A stretch of DNA of 35,270 nt. It comes from Candidatus Heimdallarchaeota archaeon (GTDB lineage Archaea; Asgardarchaeota; Heimdallarchaeia; Heimdallarchaeales; Heimdallarchaeaceae). The stretch's first letter is position 1. Every line of letters begins with the position of its first letter. The stretch spans positions 1-35,270 of the forward strand of contig JABCTC010000035.1 of NCBI GenBank assembly GCA_018238545.1, written 5' to 3'. The notes below the pieces were generated by a model. That model was given only the letters and a program-made list of their open reading frames with translations. It ran no database searches and was not told the origin of the DNA. The translations under genes were made by a program, and so were the position numbers. This document shows, in pieces, positions 1 through 8,834 of this stretch.

Positions 1-564
1 GATTTCCACACGCTGGTTGTTACCGGCGATGGAGACGCAAGTGCAATCGGTGGAAACCATTTCATCCATGCATGCCGCAGGAATATCGATATAACATGCA
101 TTCTCATCAACAACCAGATATACGGCATGACATCCGGCCAGGTGAGCCCCGCGACAGGTTACGGCAAAATTGCAAGTTCGGCCCCGTACGGCAGCGTTGA
201 ACACAGTTTCGACCTCAGCGAGTTGGCGTTGGCCGCCGGTGCCAGTTATGTTGCGCGCTCCACTGTTTATCACGTCGAAATGCTGCCAAAGCTTATCCAG
301 GGCGGATTCGAGCACAAGGGGTTTGCATTCATCGAAATCCTTGCCGCCTGCCCCACATATTTCGGTAAATTCAACAAGATGGGAACCGCGGTCGATATGT
401 TCAACTGGTACAGAGACATAGCTATCAACATCAAGAAAGTAGATGCCTGTGAGGCGGTTCCCGAGGGTAAAGTCACCATCGGACTGCTTCACCAGAAAGA
501 AAAGCCGGAGTACATTGAAGAGTACGATAAAATGGTAAAGAGGGCCAAGGGCCAACAGAATTAA
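1..564 (+). CDS. korB: 2-oxoacid:ferredoxin oxidoreductase beta subunit, 5' truncated
   Basis: The reading frame is open from base 1, so the N-terminus lies outside the window; 187 codons remain. The visible part starts just before the thiamine-diphosphate motif, seen as GDGDASAIGG followed about 25 residues later by INNQIYGMTSGQ, the typical GDG...NN signature of the beta subunit of 2-oxoglutarate/2-oxoacid ferredoxin oxidoreductases. The family oxidatively decarboxylates 2-oxoacids to acyl-CoA and reduces ferredoxin, working with alpha (and often gamma/delta) subunits that are not present here. The GGNHFIHA stretch favours the KorB branch over pyruvate oxidoreductase, but substrate cannot be fixed by eye. 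Base composition (many GGC, GCC, AAG codons) is clearly GC-richer than everything downstream, which suggests foreign origin or a chimeric join at about base 563. Confidence 0.85.
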   Translation, partial: DFHTLVVTGDGDASAIGGNHFIHACRRNIDITCILINNQIYGMTSGQVSPATGYGKIASSAPYGSVEHSFDLSELALAAGASYVARSTVYHVEMLPKLIQGGFEHKGFAFIEILAACPTYFGKFNKMGTAVDMFNWYRDIAINIKKVDACEAVPEGKVTIGLLHQKEKPEYIEEYDKMVKRAKGQQN

Positions 565-717
565 CATGAAAAAGCTCAAGAGATATTGAAACGAAGAAGT
601 AGTGCTCATGGAAGAAAATCAATAGCAGAAAAATATAGTCGTAAATATCCTTTTAGTAGTATATGTAAATGTGCATATTGTGGATCAATATTAATAAGAA
701 GAACATTACTGAGCTAA
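565..717 (+). pseudogene. Serine recombinase C-terminal fragment
   Basis: Directly after the korB stop codon, and in the same frame, 50 codons read HEKAQEILKRRS ... KYSRKYPFSSICKCAYCGSIL and end at TAA 715-717. This resembles the stretch of large serine recombinases between the recombinase domain and the zinc ribbon, where a CxxC pair (here CAYC, preceded by another Cys two residues earlier) follows a YxFSS motif. There is no start codon and no catalytic domain, so it is a remnant. Composition is AT-rich like the rest of the window and unlike the preceding gene, so the boundary between the two compositions falls exactly here. Assignment to the recombinase family is from motif memory. Confidence 0.6.
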
Positions 718-751
718 TTATTAGTTTATTGTATACTAACCAGAAATAGTA

Positions 752-761
752 ACGTTTAAAT
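752..761 (+). promoter_or_regulatory. TATA-like box of the SRP RNA gene
   Basis: The stretch CGTTTAAATT lies about 30 bases before the likely 5' end of the SRP RNA, the usual distance for an archaeal TATA box. Inferred from spacing and composition only. Confidence 0.45.
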
Positions 762-789
762 TAGTTCCACATCCTTTTGCTATTACTAG

Positions 790-1124
790 AGGCTGAGCCG
801 ATAGCAACGACTATAACCGGGGACCTAGGGCGTCCTTATACCAGAAGTGCTCTATATGCTGGGGTGAAGACTGATGCTGAGGCTTAGTAATGGTTGATAC
901 GCCTCGCTTGGAAAGCGTCGAAGCATCGACCCATGGGATTGCATATTTCGGAGACGATTTCGGAGGAAATCGTTAGAAAGGATAAGGTCAAAATGAGTCA
1001 GGCACGGAAGTGAGCAGCTCTAAGATCAATATGTGGTGCTTATGGCAATCGGTGTGGAGCCTAAGGGCAAGAAACGGCTTCCTGCGCTATGTCAAACTTC
1101 AGGTCGCTATGATTGGCTCAGTTG
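790..1124 (+). ncRNA. ffs: Signal recognition particle 7S RNA
   Basis: The key evidence is the helix 8 element at 996-1017, with the asymmetric-loop consensus AGTCAGGCACGGAAGTGAGCAGC, which carries the AGGC...GGAAG...AGCAGC core bound by SRP54. The ends pair as archaeal helix 1: CTGAGCC-GATAGC near 793-805 is complementary to GCTAT...GGCTCAG near 1106-1121. An Alu-domain-like region with ATAACC occurs near 813-860. The length of about 330 bases fits archaeal 7S RNAs. It acts in co-translational targeting of membrane proteins with SRP19 and SRP54. A T-run at 1130-1136 probably ends transcription. The exact ends are estimates from the terminal helix. Confidence 0.9.
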
Positions 1125-1217
1125 TCTACTATTTTTCCACTAACCTATTGATTGCTGAACAGCTGTTGTCAACAGAGAAATGGTCATAAAAGAAAAAAAG
1201 TGAAAAAGATTATTTGA

Positions 1218-1802
1218 TTAATATTGTTCACAAAGAACTTCGAAATAGTTGTGTGGGTGAGAGCAACAGGGACATGTGTGTGGAGGTTCTTCTCCTTCAT
1301 GTACATAACCACATTTACGGCATACCCATTTAACTTTCTCTTCTTTCTTGAAAACTGTCTTGCCTTCTACTTGCTCTAACAGTTTTTTGTAACGTTCTTC
1401 ATGATGAACTTCAGCTTTTCCTATAGCTCTAAGTCTATCTGCAACTTTAGGAAAACCTTCTTTTTCTGCTATATCAGCAAATTCAGGATACATTATAGTA
1501 TACTCATAATTCTCTCCAGCTATAGCGGCTTTCAGATTTGTTATTGTATCGTCCATAACTAGAGGTGCTTCAGCTTCAACATGTAGGGCTTCCTCTTTAT
1601 GTTTTAGTTTCTTTCTAACTTGTTTCAGCATTTGGAAGTTCCATTTTGCGTGCTCTCTTTCATTGTCTGCTGTAACTAGAAAAATATCTGCTATTTGTTC
1701 ATATCCTTCTTTTTTAGCTACTTTTGCATACATTGTATAGCGGTTTCTTGCTTGGCTTTCACCGATGAAGGCCTTTGCTAGATTTTTTATTGTTTCACTC
1801 AT
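1218..1802 (-). CDS. rbr: Rubrerythrin
   Basis: The 194-residue protein has the two-part rubrerythrin layout. A ferritin-like four-helix domain (about residues 1-140) carries diiron ligands, including E15, the EREH motif at 48-51 and a second ExxH at 131-134. A C-terminal rubredoxin-like domain has C161/C164 and C177/C180 to bind one iron. The family reduces hydrogen peroxide in the cytosol using electrons from rubredoxin or NAD(P)H oxidoreductases, typical of anaerobes and microaerophiles. It is monocistronic, and an ATTTAAAAG box near 1848-1857 could be its promoter. The length is normal and the ligands are complete. The start ATG is the first in the frame that precedes the conserved ferritin-like helix. 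Confidence 0.92.
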   Translation of the reverse strand: MSETIKNLAKAFIGESQARNRYTMYAKVAKKEGYEQIADIFLVTADNEREHAKWNFQMLKQVRKKLKHKEEALHVEAEAPLVMDDTITNLKAAIAGENYEYTIMYPEFADIAEKEGFPKVADRLRAIGKAEVHHEERYKKLLEQVEGKTVFKKEEKVKWVCRKCGYVHEGEEPPHTCPCCSHPHNYFEVLCEQY

Positions 1803-1894
1803 CTTAAATCAGTCCTTACTCATGTGTGAATAGAGGTTTAAGCAACTTTTAAATTCTTATTAAAAATAGTTGTGATTGAAAAGTAAAATTGATT

Positions 1895-2827
1895 TTAGCT
1901 TTCAAGTAGTTGCTTTAACCAACAAGTTTTACATAGTTTCCCGGTGGTTGCGTTTCCACACTCTTCACAATTTTTTATCTCTTGGCTTGTTTTAGTTTCT
2001 TTCATAAGCGCCAATAATTTATCCTGACCGCGAACAATATTATAACAGAGCATTGGTTGTTTTTCTTGTGTTTTGAATATAAATTCTCTTACTTCCCCTC
2101 GATAAGCTTCAACCGCATATGGACACTGAATCTCTTGATATTCAAGCTCATTAACAATACAATACATGACAATTTCTGCTTGTGGTGTGGATCGAAAAGG
2201 TTTTGCTCTTGGAACTAGAGTTTCATGTATTTTTCTTGGTGTTGGATTTAATCTAGCTAGTCTTTGTATGTCTCCTCTTATGATATTAAGAAGTATAGTT
2301 TCAGCCTCATCTTCAAGATTATGGGCAGTGATTAGAACATCAGCATTGACTTCCAGTGCTGCTTTATTTAGCACATTACGTCTCAGAATACCACAATAAG
2401 AACATGCTCCAAGTTCTCTCTTTTTTCCACGAGGACCTAGTTTTTCTATTATATCATCTAAATCAAAACCAAAATCCTTTTCGAAAGAGTATACAACATG
2501 TTCGATTCCAAGTCGGTCAGCATGTAACTTTGCAAAATGTAACCCTTCGTCTCTATAATGTTTGATCCCTTCATCAATAGTGATGGCAACTAGTTCACTC
2601 TCAGGAAAATCCTTTTCGATTTTATGTAAGATGTCTAATAAAGCGGTACTATCCTTTCCTCCTGAAACACCTATGGCAATTCTATCACCACGACGCAATA
2701 GTTTGTATTTGGTTATTGTCTTTTGCACTCTCTTTCGCATTTGTTCATTGAAATGTTTATGACATAGGGATAGTTTATCATAAGGACGAACATACAATGC
2801 TTGGTTATCACATAAAGAACACTTCAT
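1895..2827 (-). CDS. tRNA 2-thiolation enzyme, TtuA/Ncs6 family
   Basis: The 310-residue PP-loop ATPase has SGGKDS at 55-60 for ATP binding. It has three cysteines, C142 and C145 (CSYC) and C235 (QCPY), in the arrangement that holds the [4Fe-4S] cluster in TtuA. It also has zinc fingers at both ends: C3/C6 with C22/H25, and C287/C290 with C299/C302. The family adenylates a uridine in tRNA and replaces O2 with sulfur, taking sulfur from a ubiquitin-like carrier. TtuA (U54) and Ncs6 (U34) are hard to separate by eye, so no symbol is given. It follows the M50 protease gene by 10 bases on the same strand, so the two are probably co-transcribed. The length is typical of the TIGR00269-type group. 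Confidence 0.85.
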   Translation of the reverse strand: MKCSLCDNQALYVRPYDKLSLCHKHFNEQMRKRVQKTITKYKLLRRGDRIAIGVSGGKDSTALLDILHKIEKDFPESELVAITIDEGIKHYRDEGLHFAKLHADRLGIEHVVYSFEKDFGFDLDDIIEKLGPRGKKRELGACSYCGILRRNVLNKAALEVNADVLITAHNLEDEAETILLNIIRGDIQRLARLNPTPRKIHETLVPRAKPFRSTPQAEIVMYCIVNELEYQEIQCPYAVEAYRGEVREFIFKTQEKQPMLCYNIVRGQDKLLALMKETKTSQEIKNCEECGNATTGKLCKTCWLKQLLES

Positions 2828-2837
2828 TTTGTCACCA

Positions 2838-4034
2838 CTAGAACTTTACCATTGATAAAACTAAATTAAGTATGATTATACAAATGAAGAACATTCTCAG
2901 AGTATTTAGTATTTTCTTATGCCGTGGATTAGCTTCATCTCCTTTCACATTCAAATACTCTTGTAGAATCTTATCACCATCTGTTATTCCTAAGGGCAAC
3001 ATGTTCATGAATACCGCCATTAAGCTCAGATTCAAACAATAGATTACTTCAATACTCCAGTAATATGGAAACCAAAGGGAAAGCCAATTTACCTTAGGAG
3101 GAAGGTAATCATATATTGTGATTCCCAAATATATTTTCTCACTGTTCACAGTTTGAGATGTTGGATCTGTTCGCGTTGGGATTAAAGAAACATTGTGCCC
3201 ATCCAGCAAAGAGAGATATAACAAGGTCGCATTAACGTATTGGTGTACAAAAACATTGTAATCTTGATTATTCTTGATTTTCATATATTCAATTTTGTTT
3301 GTGCTCTCATTGAAATTACCCATTTCTTGAATTACATCTCCTTTAATTAGATTAGAGATATCCGCAGGATATTCTTCATATATTTTTGTTACAATAACCC
3401 CGTCTGCACCAGAATAGCCAGCTGAAAGGATTACTGGAGTTAAGAGATAAAGTCCCAAGAAGAGAACAGACATTATTGCATTAATGGTCGAACCATTTAG
3501 TAGAACTTTAATTCGACTTTTTTTAGTTGCTTTGGCCATGCTTTCAATTACGAGTTCTACAAAAGCACCAAAGAAGATAAAAAATATAAAAATCCCAGAC
3601 GATTTTAGTTCAATTTCCTCTCTCTTAGCCATGACCGCATGACCTAATTCATGTGGTATGATAACAAAAAGGATTGGAATTATAAACAATAAGGATGTTT
3701 GAAAATCAACTGTAATTCCTGGAATAAGTAATTGCATTCCTAGTGCTCCGGGGACATCAAACAGTATTAGAAAAGGGTTCACCAGAAAATACACGACAAG
3801 AACAAGTACAATTAAACCAGTTAACACTTGTCCAATTCTATAAAGAACTTGCCAAAACTTCTTAAATTTCTCTCCAAGTTTGGACAATATTTTGTTAAAA
3901 AGCTCTGTTCTGAACATTACTCCAAAGGGATAAAAGTTAATTCCAAATCTTTCAAGTTTAAAGAAACTTCCAATGGTTGTTAGCAACATTAATGAAAGTA
4001 TAACAATGATTACAATTTGGAGTGTTGTTAACAT
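2838..4034 (-). CDS. M50 family membrane metalloprotease (site-2 protease-like)
   Basis: The 398-residue protein has several hydrophobic segments (about 5-22, 66-95, 112-130, 145-165, 183-205, 325-350, 380-396). The zinc motif HELGH is at 128-132, inside a membrane segment. A C-terminal NMLPLGITDGDK stretch near 344-355 supplies the third zinc ligand aspartate, in place of the more usual NPDG form. Between the membrane halves a soluble insert (about 205-315) is placed like the PDZ domain of S2P homologues. The family cuts transmembrane substrates to release regulators; the substrate here is unknown. It lies upstream of the thiolase gene in a two-gene unit and is divergent from the radical SAM gene at 4143. 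Confidence 0.85.
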   Translation of the reverse strand: MLTTLQIVIIVILSLMLLTTIGSFFKLERFGINFYPFGVMFRTELFNKILSKLGEKFKKFWQVLYRIGQVLTGLIVLVLVVYFLVNPFLILFDVPGALGMQLLIPGITVDFQTSLLFIIPILFVIIPHELGHAVMAKREEIELKSSGIFIFFIFFGAFVELVIESMAKATKKSRIKVLLNGSTINAIMSVLFLGLYLLTPVILSAGYSGADGVIVTKIYEEYPADISNLIKGDVIQEMGNFNESTNKIEYMKIKNNQDYNVFVHQYVNATLLYLSLLDGHNVSLIPTRTDPTSQTVNSEKIYLGITIYDYLPPKVNWLSLWFPYYWSIEVIYCLNLSLMAVFMNMLPLGITDGDKILQEYLNVKGDEANPRHKKILNTLRMFFICIIILNLVLSMVKF

Positions 4035-4142
4035 TACAATAAAGCCTAAACAAACTTGCTTTTACTTATTTCTATGTCTGTCCTAACCAAATTCTCTGTT
4101 CAAACTGATTCTTTTTAACGTCACGCTAGTTTTTTTCATTAG

Positions 4143-5252
4143 ATGAAAAGAATTACCAAATGGTACAGTAATAGAGTTAAAGGAACTATACCTAAAGGTT
4201 GCCAGTATTGTTCGTTAGGATCTAAATTGGTTCTTTTCATCACTGGTGAATGTGACTCTAATTGTTTTTATTGCCCTTTGACAAAGGAAAAGAGAAGTGA
4301 TGTGATATTTGCAAATGAAAGACAAATACATTCGTTTTCTGAAGCTTACGATGAAGCCGTGATGATAGCTGCGTTAGGTGCAGGAATCACTGGTGGTGAT
4401 CCTGCAACACATCTGAATCGGACGTTAGAATATTTATCAAAGTTGAAAGAGAGATTCGGTCAAGAATTTCATTGTCATCTTTATACCTCTTATCCTCTGT
4501 CATATGATAACTTGAAAGCATTACACTTAGCAGGGTTAGACGAAATCCGCTTTCATCCCCCTCGTCTGTTGCTGACAGAAGAGATGAAAAAATCCATTTC
4601 AGATGCGAAATCACTTTCATGGGATGTTGGGTTTGAAATTCCAGTAATCCCTGATAAACACGAAGCGATACAAAACATAATTGAATTTGCTGAAAAAGCA
4701 AATCTCGATTTTGTTAATCTCAATGAGTTAGAGATAACAGAAGAGAACTTGTTAAAACTAAGTAAACTGGGTTATCATACTAAAACAAATCTTAGTGTTG
4801 CTGTTAAAGGCAGTGAAGAATTAGCCCTTAAGATTTTGAGAAATAATCGAAAAAAACGAATAACCTTACACTATTGTTCATCCAGCTATAAGGACAATAT
4901 TCAGTTACGTAATAGACTTAAGCGAAGAGCTAAGCGTTATGCACTTTCTTCTGACGAAATCACTGACGATGGCTTAATTGTGAGAGCTCGGATAATTGTT
5001 AAAAAAGTAAAACCCTTACTTAACATCAAGGATGCGTTGGTTAATGATTTTAAAATTCCTGAAAAATTAGTTAATGTAGATGAGAAAAATAAAATGGTAT
5101 TAACAAATTGGATGCTAGCGAAAAAATATGCTTCTGCTTTGGTAAATAAATTTCCTTATGAAATATCCGCCATTCAAATTATTCATCAATATCCTCATGA
5201 AAATGGTATCATAACGTATTTGGATCCTATTTTTGAAGAAGGAAATAATTAA
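4143..5252 (+). CDS. Radical SAM protein, PFL-activase-related (COG2108-like)
   Basis: The 369-residue protein has the radical SAM cluster motif CxxxCxxC at C37, C41, C44 (sequence CDSNCFYC). An earlier CQYC pair at 20-23 may bind a second metal. GAGITGGDP near residues 80-87 matches the SAM-binding GGE/GGDP region. The C-terminal third is basic and alpha/beta. It looks like the archaeal group described as related to pyruvate formate-lyase activating enzyme (COG2108), for which I know no established reaction. The ATG follows a T-rich stretch with little leader, so the mRNA is probably leaderless. Its 3' end overlaps the convergent pelota gene by 4 bases. Confidence 0.75.
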   Translation: MKRITKWYSNRVKGTIPKGCQYCSLGSKLVLFITGECDSNCFYCPLTKEKRSDVIFANERQIHSFSEAYDEAVMIAALGAGITGGDPATHLNRTLEYLSKLKERFGQEFHCHLYTSYPLSYDNLKALHLAGLDEIRFHPPRLLLTEEMKKSISDAKSLSWDVGFEIPVIPDKHEAIQNIIEFAEKANLDFVNLNELEITEENLLKLSKLGYHTKTNLSVAVKGSEELALKILRNNRKKRITLHYCSSSYKDNIQLRNRLKRRAKRYALSSDEITDDGLIVRARIIVKKVKPLLNIKDALVNDFKIPEKLVNVDEKNKMVLTNWMLAKKYASALVNKFPYEISAIQIIHQYPHENGIITYLDPIFEEGNN

Positions 5253-6337
5253 TCACGTATTGCAAAACGAAGCAGAGCAGCTATCCCTCCAAGTTTTGAA
5301 AGTTGCTCACCTGAATCGTGATACACAGACATCAATACTGTTTCTCCTCTCATTTCAGAGTTAGTATCTACTAAATTATCAATTTCGTTTCTCTTCTCTA
5401 AATCCTCGATACTTAATTGGTCATCACTGATTAATAGAGTTTCAACTGCTCCCATCATCAAAGCCTTTTTCACGTTTTCTAACCCATATGTTACATTACC
5501 TGTTTCTTTGCCAATACGCTTGAATACCTCTTCTAACAGCCTCATTTCATAAGCTACTCTTTGTTCCTTTGCTATTTTCTCAGGGAGTTTTTGTGACAAT
5601 ACTTCTTTTAATCCAACCCTTCCACCTGTACTAGAATGGACAAGGCTTGTTTTTGCTGCAAGTTTTGGATCTCGATTTTTTAGGTATTCTAAGAAATTTC
5701 CAGGCGTAAAACCAGGTCCTGCTAGAACAATTGTTTGTGGTGTGTATTGGAGAACCGTGTCCTGTAATATTTGAAGAACCTCATTGAAAAATAATCCCAT
5801 CTCGCTTGAATGTTGTTTAACATCGCTAAATTTTCTTGTCACCGACGGGCTAAATTCAGAAATAATTTTTATAGAAAACTGTGTAACTAATGCAATACAA
5901 GCACTATTGTCTTCTATTGTAATTACTAAAATTTGAGCTAACATTGAAGATTTCTCTACCTCATCTAGTATCTTTCTTTCCATGGCTTTCCATTCTAATT
6001 TGGTGATTAACACTTTATCCAGAAGTGACAAGGCGATGGTATGATATGTTCCTAAAGAAATCAAATCTTCAGGACCACTGATTACTTTTCCTTTAACTCG
6101 CAAATTGTCACCAAACCCGTGAAAAGCAAATTCTTCTACATCTATCTCAAGAACCATTTTTACACGCTCACCAGAATCAGGTCTAGAATCCTCGTCCTTT
6201 CTTCTTATTCTCCGAGATGTCGATGCCTTTACTTTGTCACCAGGCTTAAGAACACGGTAAATTGCATAAATATCACCTACATTTTCAGGGATAAGTTCGA
6301 TGAATCCATGTTTGTAATCTTTATTGAGAATCTTCAT
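5249..6337 (-). CDS. pelA: Ribosome rescue factor aPelota
   Basis: The 362-residue protein has the three-domain eRF1-like plan of pelota. The N-terminal Sm-like domain begins MKILNKDY and continues with ENVGDIYAIYRVLKPGD, a very characteristic pelota start, followed by the basic SRRIRRK strand. The central and C-terminal eRF1 domains 2 and 3 follow, with IVLAGPGFTPGNF in the middle and GAVETLLISDD in domain 3. It lacks the GGQ of true release factors, as expected. Pelota splits stalled ribosomes with ABCE1 and an EF-1 alpha-like GTPase. It is the second gene of a - strand unit after hjc, 38 bases apart. The length is normal (about 350). Confidence 0.95.
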   Translation of the reverse strand: MKILNKDYKHGFIELIPENVGDIYAIYRVLKPGDKVKASTSRRIRRKDEDSRPDSGERVKMVLEIDVEEFAFHGFGDNLRVKGKVISGPEDLISLGTYHTIALSLLDKVLITKLEWKAMERKILDEVEKSSMLAQILVITIEDNSACIALVTQFSIKIISEFSPSVTRKFSDVKQHSSEMGLFFNEVLQILQDTVLQYTPQTIVLAGPGFTPGNFLEYLKNRDPKLAAKTSLVHSSTGGRVGLKEVLSQKLPEKIAKEQRVAYEMRLLEEVFKRIGKETGNVTYGLENVKKALMMGAVETLLISDDQLSIEDLEKRNEIDNLVDTNSEMRGETVLMSVYHDSGEQLSKLGGIAALLRFAIRD

Positions 6338-6375
6338 TAGATTGCACCATTAATTGTTTTGAAATCTTCAATATC

Positions 6376-6807
6376 TTATTTTTGTGTTTCCTTTTCGTTT
6401 ATCAGAGTGAAAAAATCTATGCCATTTTCTTTCAAGTCATTAATATTAACACGATAACTATCTCCACTGCTTTGGGTGAGGCCATCAGGAACTGATAGAT
6501 AAAGGAAGTCCATTCTTTTTCCAACAAATTTTACTGCTAAATAAGGTTGTCCTCCAATTCTTTTAGCAAATTCCATTAGACCTTCAATTTGATACTTTTG
6601 GACGTAAAATGTATTTTGTCTACTTGTCTTTATTTCTAATGCTAGCATCAATCCTTTTTCAGCTGATCCTGCTAACACATCCGGTCTAGGCATAAGACTC
6701 GTTCCTGAGGAAGAAGGTGCTCGCATAACTGCAAACCCATATTCCCAGAATTTATTTACTATTTTTCGCTCATAATCAGCTGCTAATTTCTTACTCAAGT
6801 TGAACAA
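6376..6807 (-). CDS. hjc: Holliday junction resolvase Hjc
   Basis: The 143-residue nuclease has the archaeal Hjc signature: E13 in the first helix (DYERKIV), RAPSSSG at 29-35, the catalytic RPDVLA with D43, and LEIK with E58 and K60. These residues form the metal-dependent active site that cuts four-way DNA junctions during recombination and fork repair. The length fits the family. Its promoter probably lies in the 136-base divergent gap to the acetyltransferase gene, where CTTTTAAAC occurs near 6848-6857 on the - strand. Hjc and pelota are probably co-transcribed. Confidence 0.93.
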   Translation of the reverse strand: MFNLSKKLAADYERKIVNKFWEYGFAVMRAPSSSGTSLMPRPDVLAGSAEKGLMLALEIKTSRQNTFYVQKYQIEGLMEFAKRIGGQPYLAVKFVGKRMDFLYLSVPDGLTQSSGDSYRVNINDLKENGIDFFTLINEKETQK

Positions 6808-6943
6808 CTCATTCAGTCTTCTCGTTGAATCTTATTCAAACTACTTTGTTTAAAAGTTTGTATCCTCAACAAATGGTCATTGAAAAAACTAAAAAAGCTT
6901 AAACGAAGATTATAACTAAGTCCCTAGGAGTCGCAAGAATTTC

Positions 6944-7387
6944 ATGAACCAAATACGACAAATGACGAAAAATGATATCCCCCAGGTTTATGAAATAGAG
7001 CGTAGAAGTTTTCCATATCCTTTTGGTGAAGTGTTAATAGGGAGTCTCTATTTCGGTGCCCCTGAGTTATGCTATGTTCTTGAACAAGATGGAAAAATGG
7101 TAGGTTTTCTTTTGGGTGGGTACACTCCTATACCTAGACAAGCTCACATATTATCTTTTGCTATTCTTGAAAATTTCAGAGGAGAAGGGTTAGGGAAAGG
7201 ATTGCTCATACATTTTTTGAATCAGTTAAAAAGTTTAGAACTCAGTAGTGTGAAATTAGAAGTTAATGTTGAAAATCAAAAAGCAATAGAATTGTATGAA
7301 TCCTTACAGTTTAAAATTGAATCAAGAATAAGAAAATACTATCAAGATAATAGTGATGCATACTCGATGGTAAGGAGAGAGGAATAA
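6944..7387 (+). CDS. rimI: GNAT N-acetyltransferase, RimI/Ard1-like
   Basis: The 147-residue protein is a compact GNAT fold. The acetyl-CoA loop is RGEGLGKG at 79-86, and the C-terminal NxxAIxLYExLxF motif (VENQKAIELYESLQF) matches the RimI/Ard1 group. These enzymes acetylate protein N-termini; in archaea a single Ard1-type enzyme acts on many proteins. The N-terminal IRQMTKNDIPQVYEIE is typical. A GCTTAAACG box around 6898-6906 could be the promoter. It is transcribed alone, divergent from hjc. Other GNAT substrates cannot be excluded. Confidence 0.8.
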   Translation: MNQIRQMTKNDIPQVYEIERRSFPYPFGEVLIGSLYFGAPELCYVLEQDGKMVGFLLGGYTPIPRQAHILSFAILENFRGEGLGKGLLIHFLNQLKSLELSSVKLEVNVENQKAIELYESLQFKIESRIRKYYQDNSDAYSMVRREE

Positions 7388-7397
7388 AAAAAATCAA

Positions 7398-8834
7398 TTA
7401 TAAGGATTCTGCTGCTTCTTCATCTTTAATTCCCATAATTTGTTTATGTATATCTTTTGCAGCAACTTTTCCTGCACCCATTGCGGCTATTACAGTAGCA
7501 GCTCCGGTGGCTATATCTCCACCAGCATAGACTCTTTCTTTACTTGTTTTTCCTGTACTTCTATCTGTAACAATAGTTCCCCAACGTGATAGTTCAAGAT
7601 CCGGCGTTGTGCGAGGAATAGTCGGATTTGGATCATTTCCTACAGCAATAACAACTACCTCACATTCAACGAGATGCTCAGAACCAGGTATTGGTATAGG
7701 TTTAGCTCTACCCGTTTCATCAGGTTCCCCAAGTTCATATTGAAGACATTCAACAGCTTTTACTCTTCCTAATTCATCACCAATAACTCTGACTGGATTG
7801 GTTAGAAATCGAAACTCAATGTCTTCTTCATCAGCGTGATGAATTTCTTCTTGTCTAGCAGGACATTCTTTCTTACTTCGACGGTAAACTATTATTGAAT
7901 GCTCTGCACCAAGACGTTTGGCTGTTCGAGCTGAATCCATTGCTACGTTACCCGCTCCAATAATCATAACTGTCTTCCCACGTTTGACTGGGGTTTTATA
8001 TTCGGGAAATTTGTAGCCTTTTAAGAGGTTCACGCGAGTAAGATATTCATTTGCACTATAAACATTGACTAGATTTATACCTGGGATATTGAGAAATCGT
8101 GGAGCACCCGCTCCTGAACCTACAAAAACTGCATCAAACTCATCCAGTAGTTCATCAACTGTCTTGTTGCTCCCTACAATATAGTTTAATTTAATTTCCA
8201 CACCAATTTTTTTAAGGAAGTCAATTTCATATTTTACGATACCTTTAGGAAGACGAAATTCGGGGATACCATAAATAAGAACTCCGCCTGGTGCGTGCAA
8301 AGCCTCATAAATAATTACTTTATGACCCATCAAAGCTAAATCTCCAGCACAAGTTAAACCTGCTGGACCTGCTCCAACAATTGCAACGGTTTTGCCTGTT
8401 GGGTCTGGAAGTTCAGGGACTTTTTCATCATGATTTCGAGCATAATCAGCTACAAATCGTTCTAAGTTACCAATTGCAACCGGTTGATGCCTTCTCCCCA
8501 TAACACATTTTGCTTCACATTGTGATTCTTGTGGACATACTCTACCGGTGACAGCTGGTAAACTATTCTTTGTTTTGATTAAAGCCGCTGCTTCAAGGAA
8601 CTTTTTCTCTTTTACCAGTGTAATAAAATCACGAATTGGTACTTCAACGGGACATCCACTAACACAAGGCTGATTTTTACATGTAAGACAACGTTGAGCT
8701 TCAAAAACTGCTTCGGCTTCATTGTAACCATAGGGTACCTCGTCAAAATTCTGAACACGATCTGCTGGTTCTTGACAGGGCATTGAGAGTTTGGTTCGAA
8801 TAAGTTGAGGTCGGGGTTTTCTTTGTGAACTCAT
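7398..8834 (-). CDS. nfnB: NAD(P)H-ferredoxin oxidoreductase large subunit (NfnB/SudA, GltA-like)
   Basis: The 478-residue flavoprotein begins with a cysteine-rich domain: C49, C52, C57, C61 in CLTCKNQPCVSGCPVEVPI, and a second set at C100, C106, C110. These bind two [4Fe-4S] clusters. Two dinucleotide-binding domains follow, the FAD site VAIVGAGPAGL near 150 and an NAD(P) site MIIGAGNVAMD near 290. The C-terminal VYAGGDIATGAATVIAAMG closes the FAD site. The same fold is the small subunit of glutamate synthase, but no large glutamate synthase subunit is nearby. The partner overlaps it by 4 bases, as in NfnAB/SudAB pairs that exchange electrons between NADH, NADPH and ferredoxin. Whether it bifurcates cannot be read from sequence. 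Confidence 0.85.
   Translation of the reverse strand: MSSQRKPRPQLIRTKLSMPCQEPADRVQNFDEVPYGYNEAEAVFEAQRCLTCKNQPCVSGCPVEVPIRDFITLVKEKKFLEAAALIKTKNSLPAVTGRVCPQESQCEAKCVMGRRHQPVAIGNLERFVADYARNHDEKVPELPDPTGKTVAIVGAGPAGLTCAGDLALMGHKVIIYEALHAPGGVLIYGIPEFRLPKGIVKYEIDFLKKIGVEIKLNYIVGSNKTVDELLDEFDAVFVGSGAGAPRFLNIPGINLVNVYSANEYLTRVNLLKGYKFPEYKTPVKRGKTVMIIGAGNVAMDSARTAKRLGAEHSIIVYRRSKKECPARQEEIHHADEEDIEFRFLTNPVRVIGDELGRVKAVECLQYELGEPDETGRAKPIPIPGSEHLVECEVVVIAVGNDPNPTIPRTTPDLELSRWGTIVTDRSTGKTSKERVYAGGDIATGAATVIAAMGAGKVAAKDIHKQIMGIKDEEAAESL

Noticed and set aside
7398..8834. Glutamate synthase small subunit
   Set aside because: No large subunit gene is adjacent, whereas the overlapping ferredoxin-reductase-like partner indicates the Nfn/Sud type.
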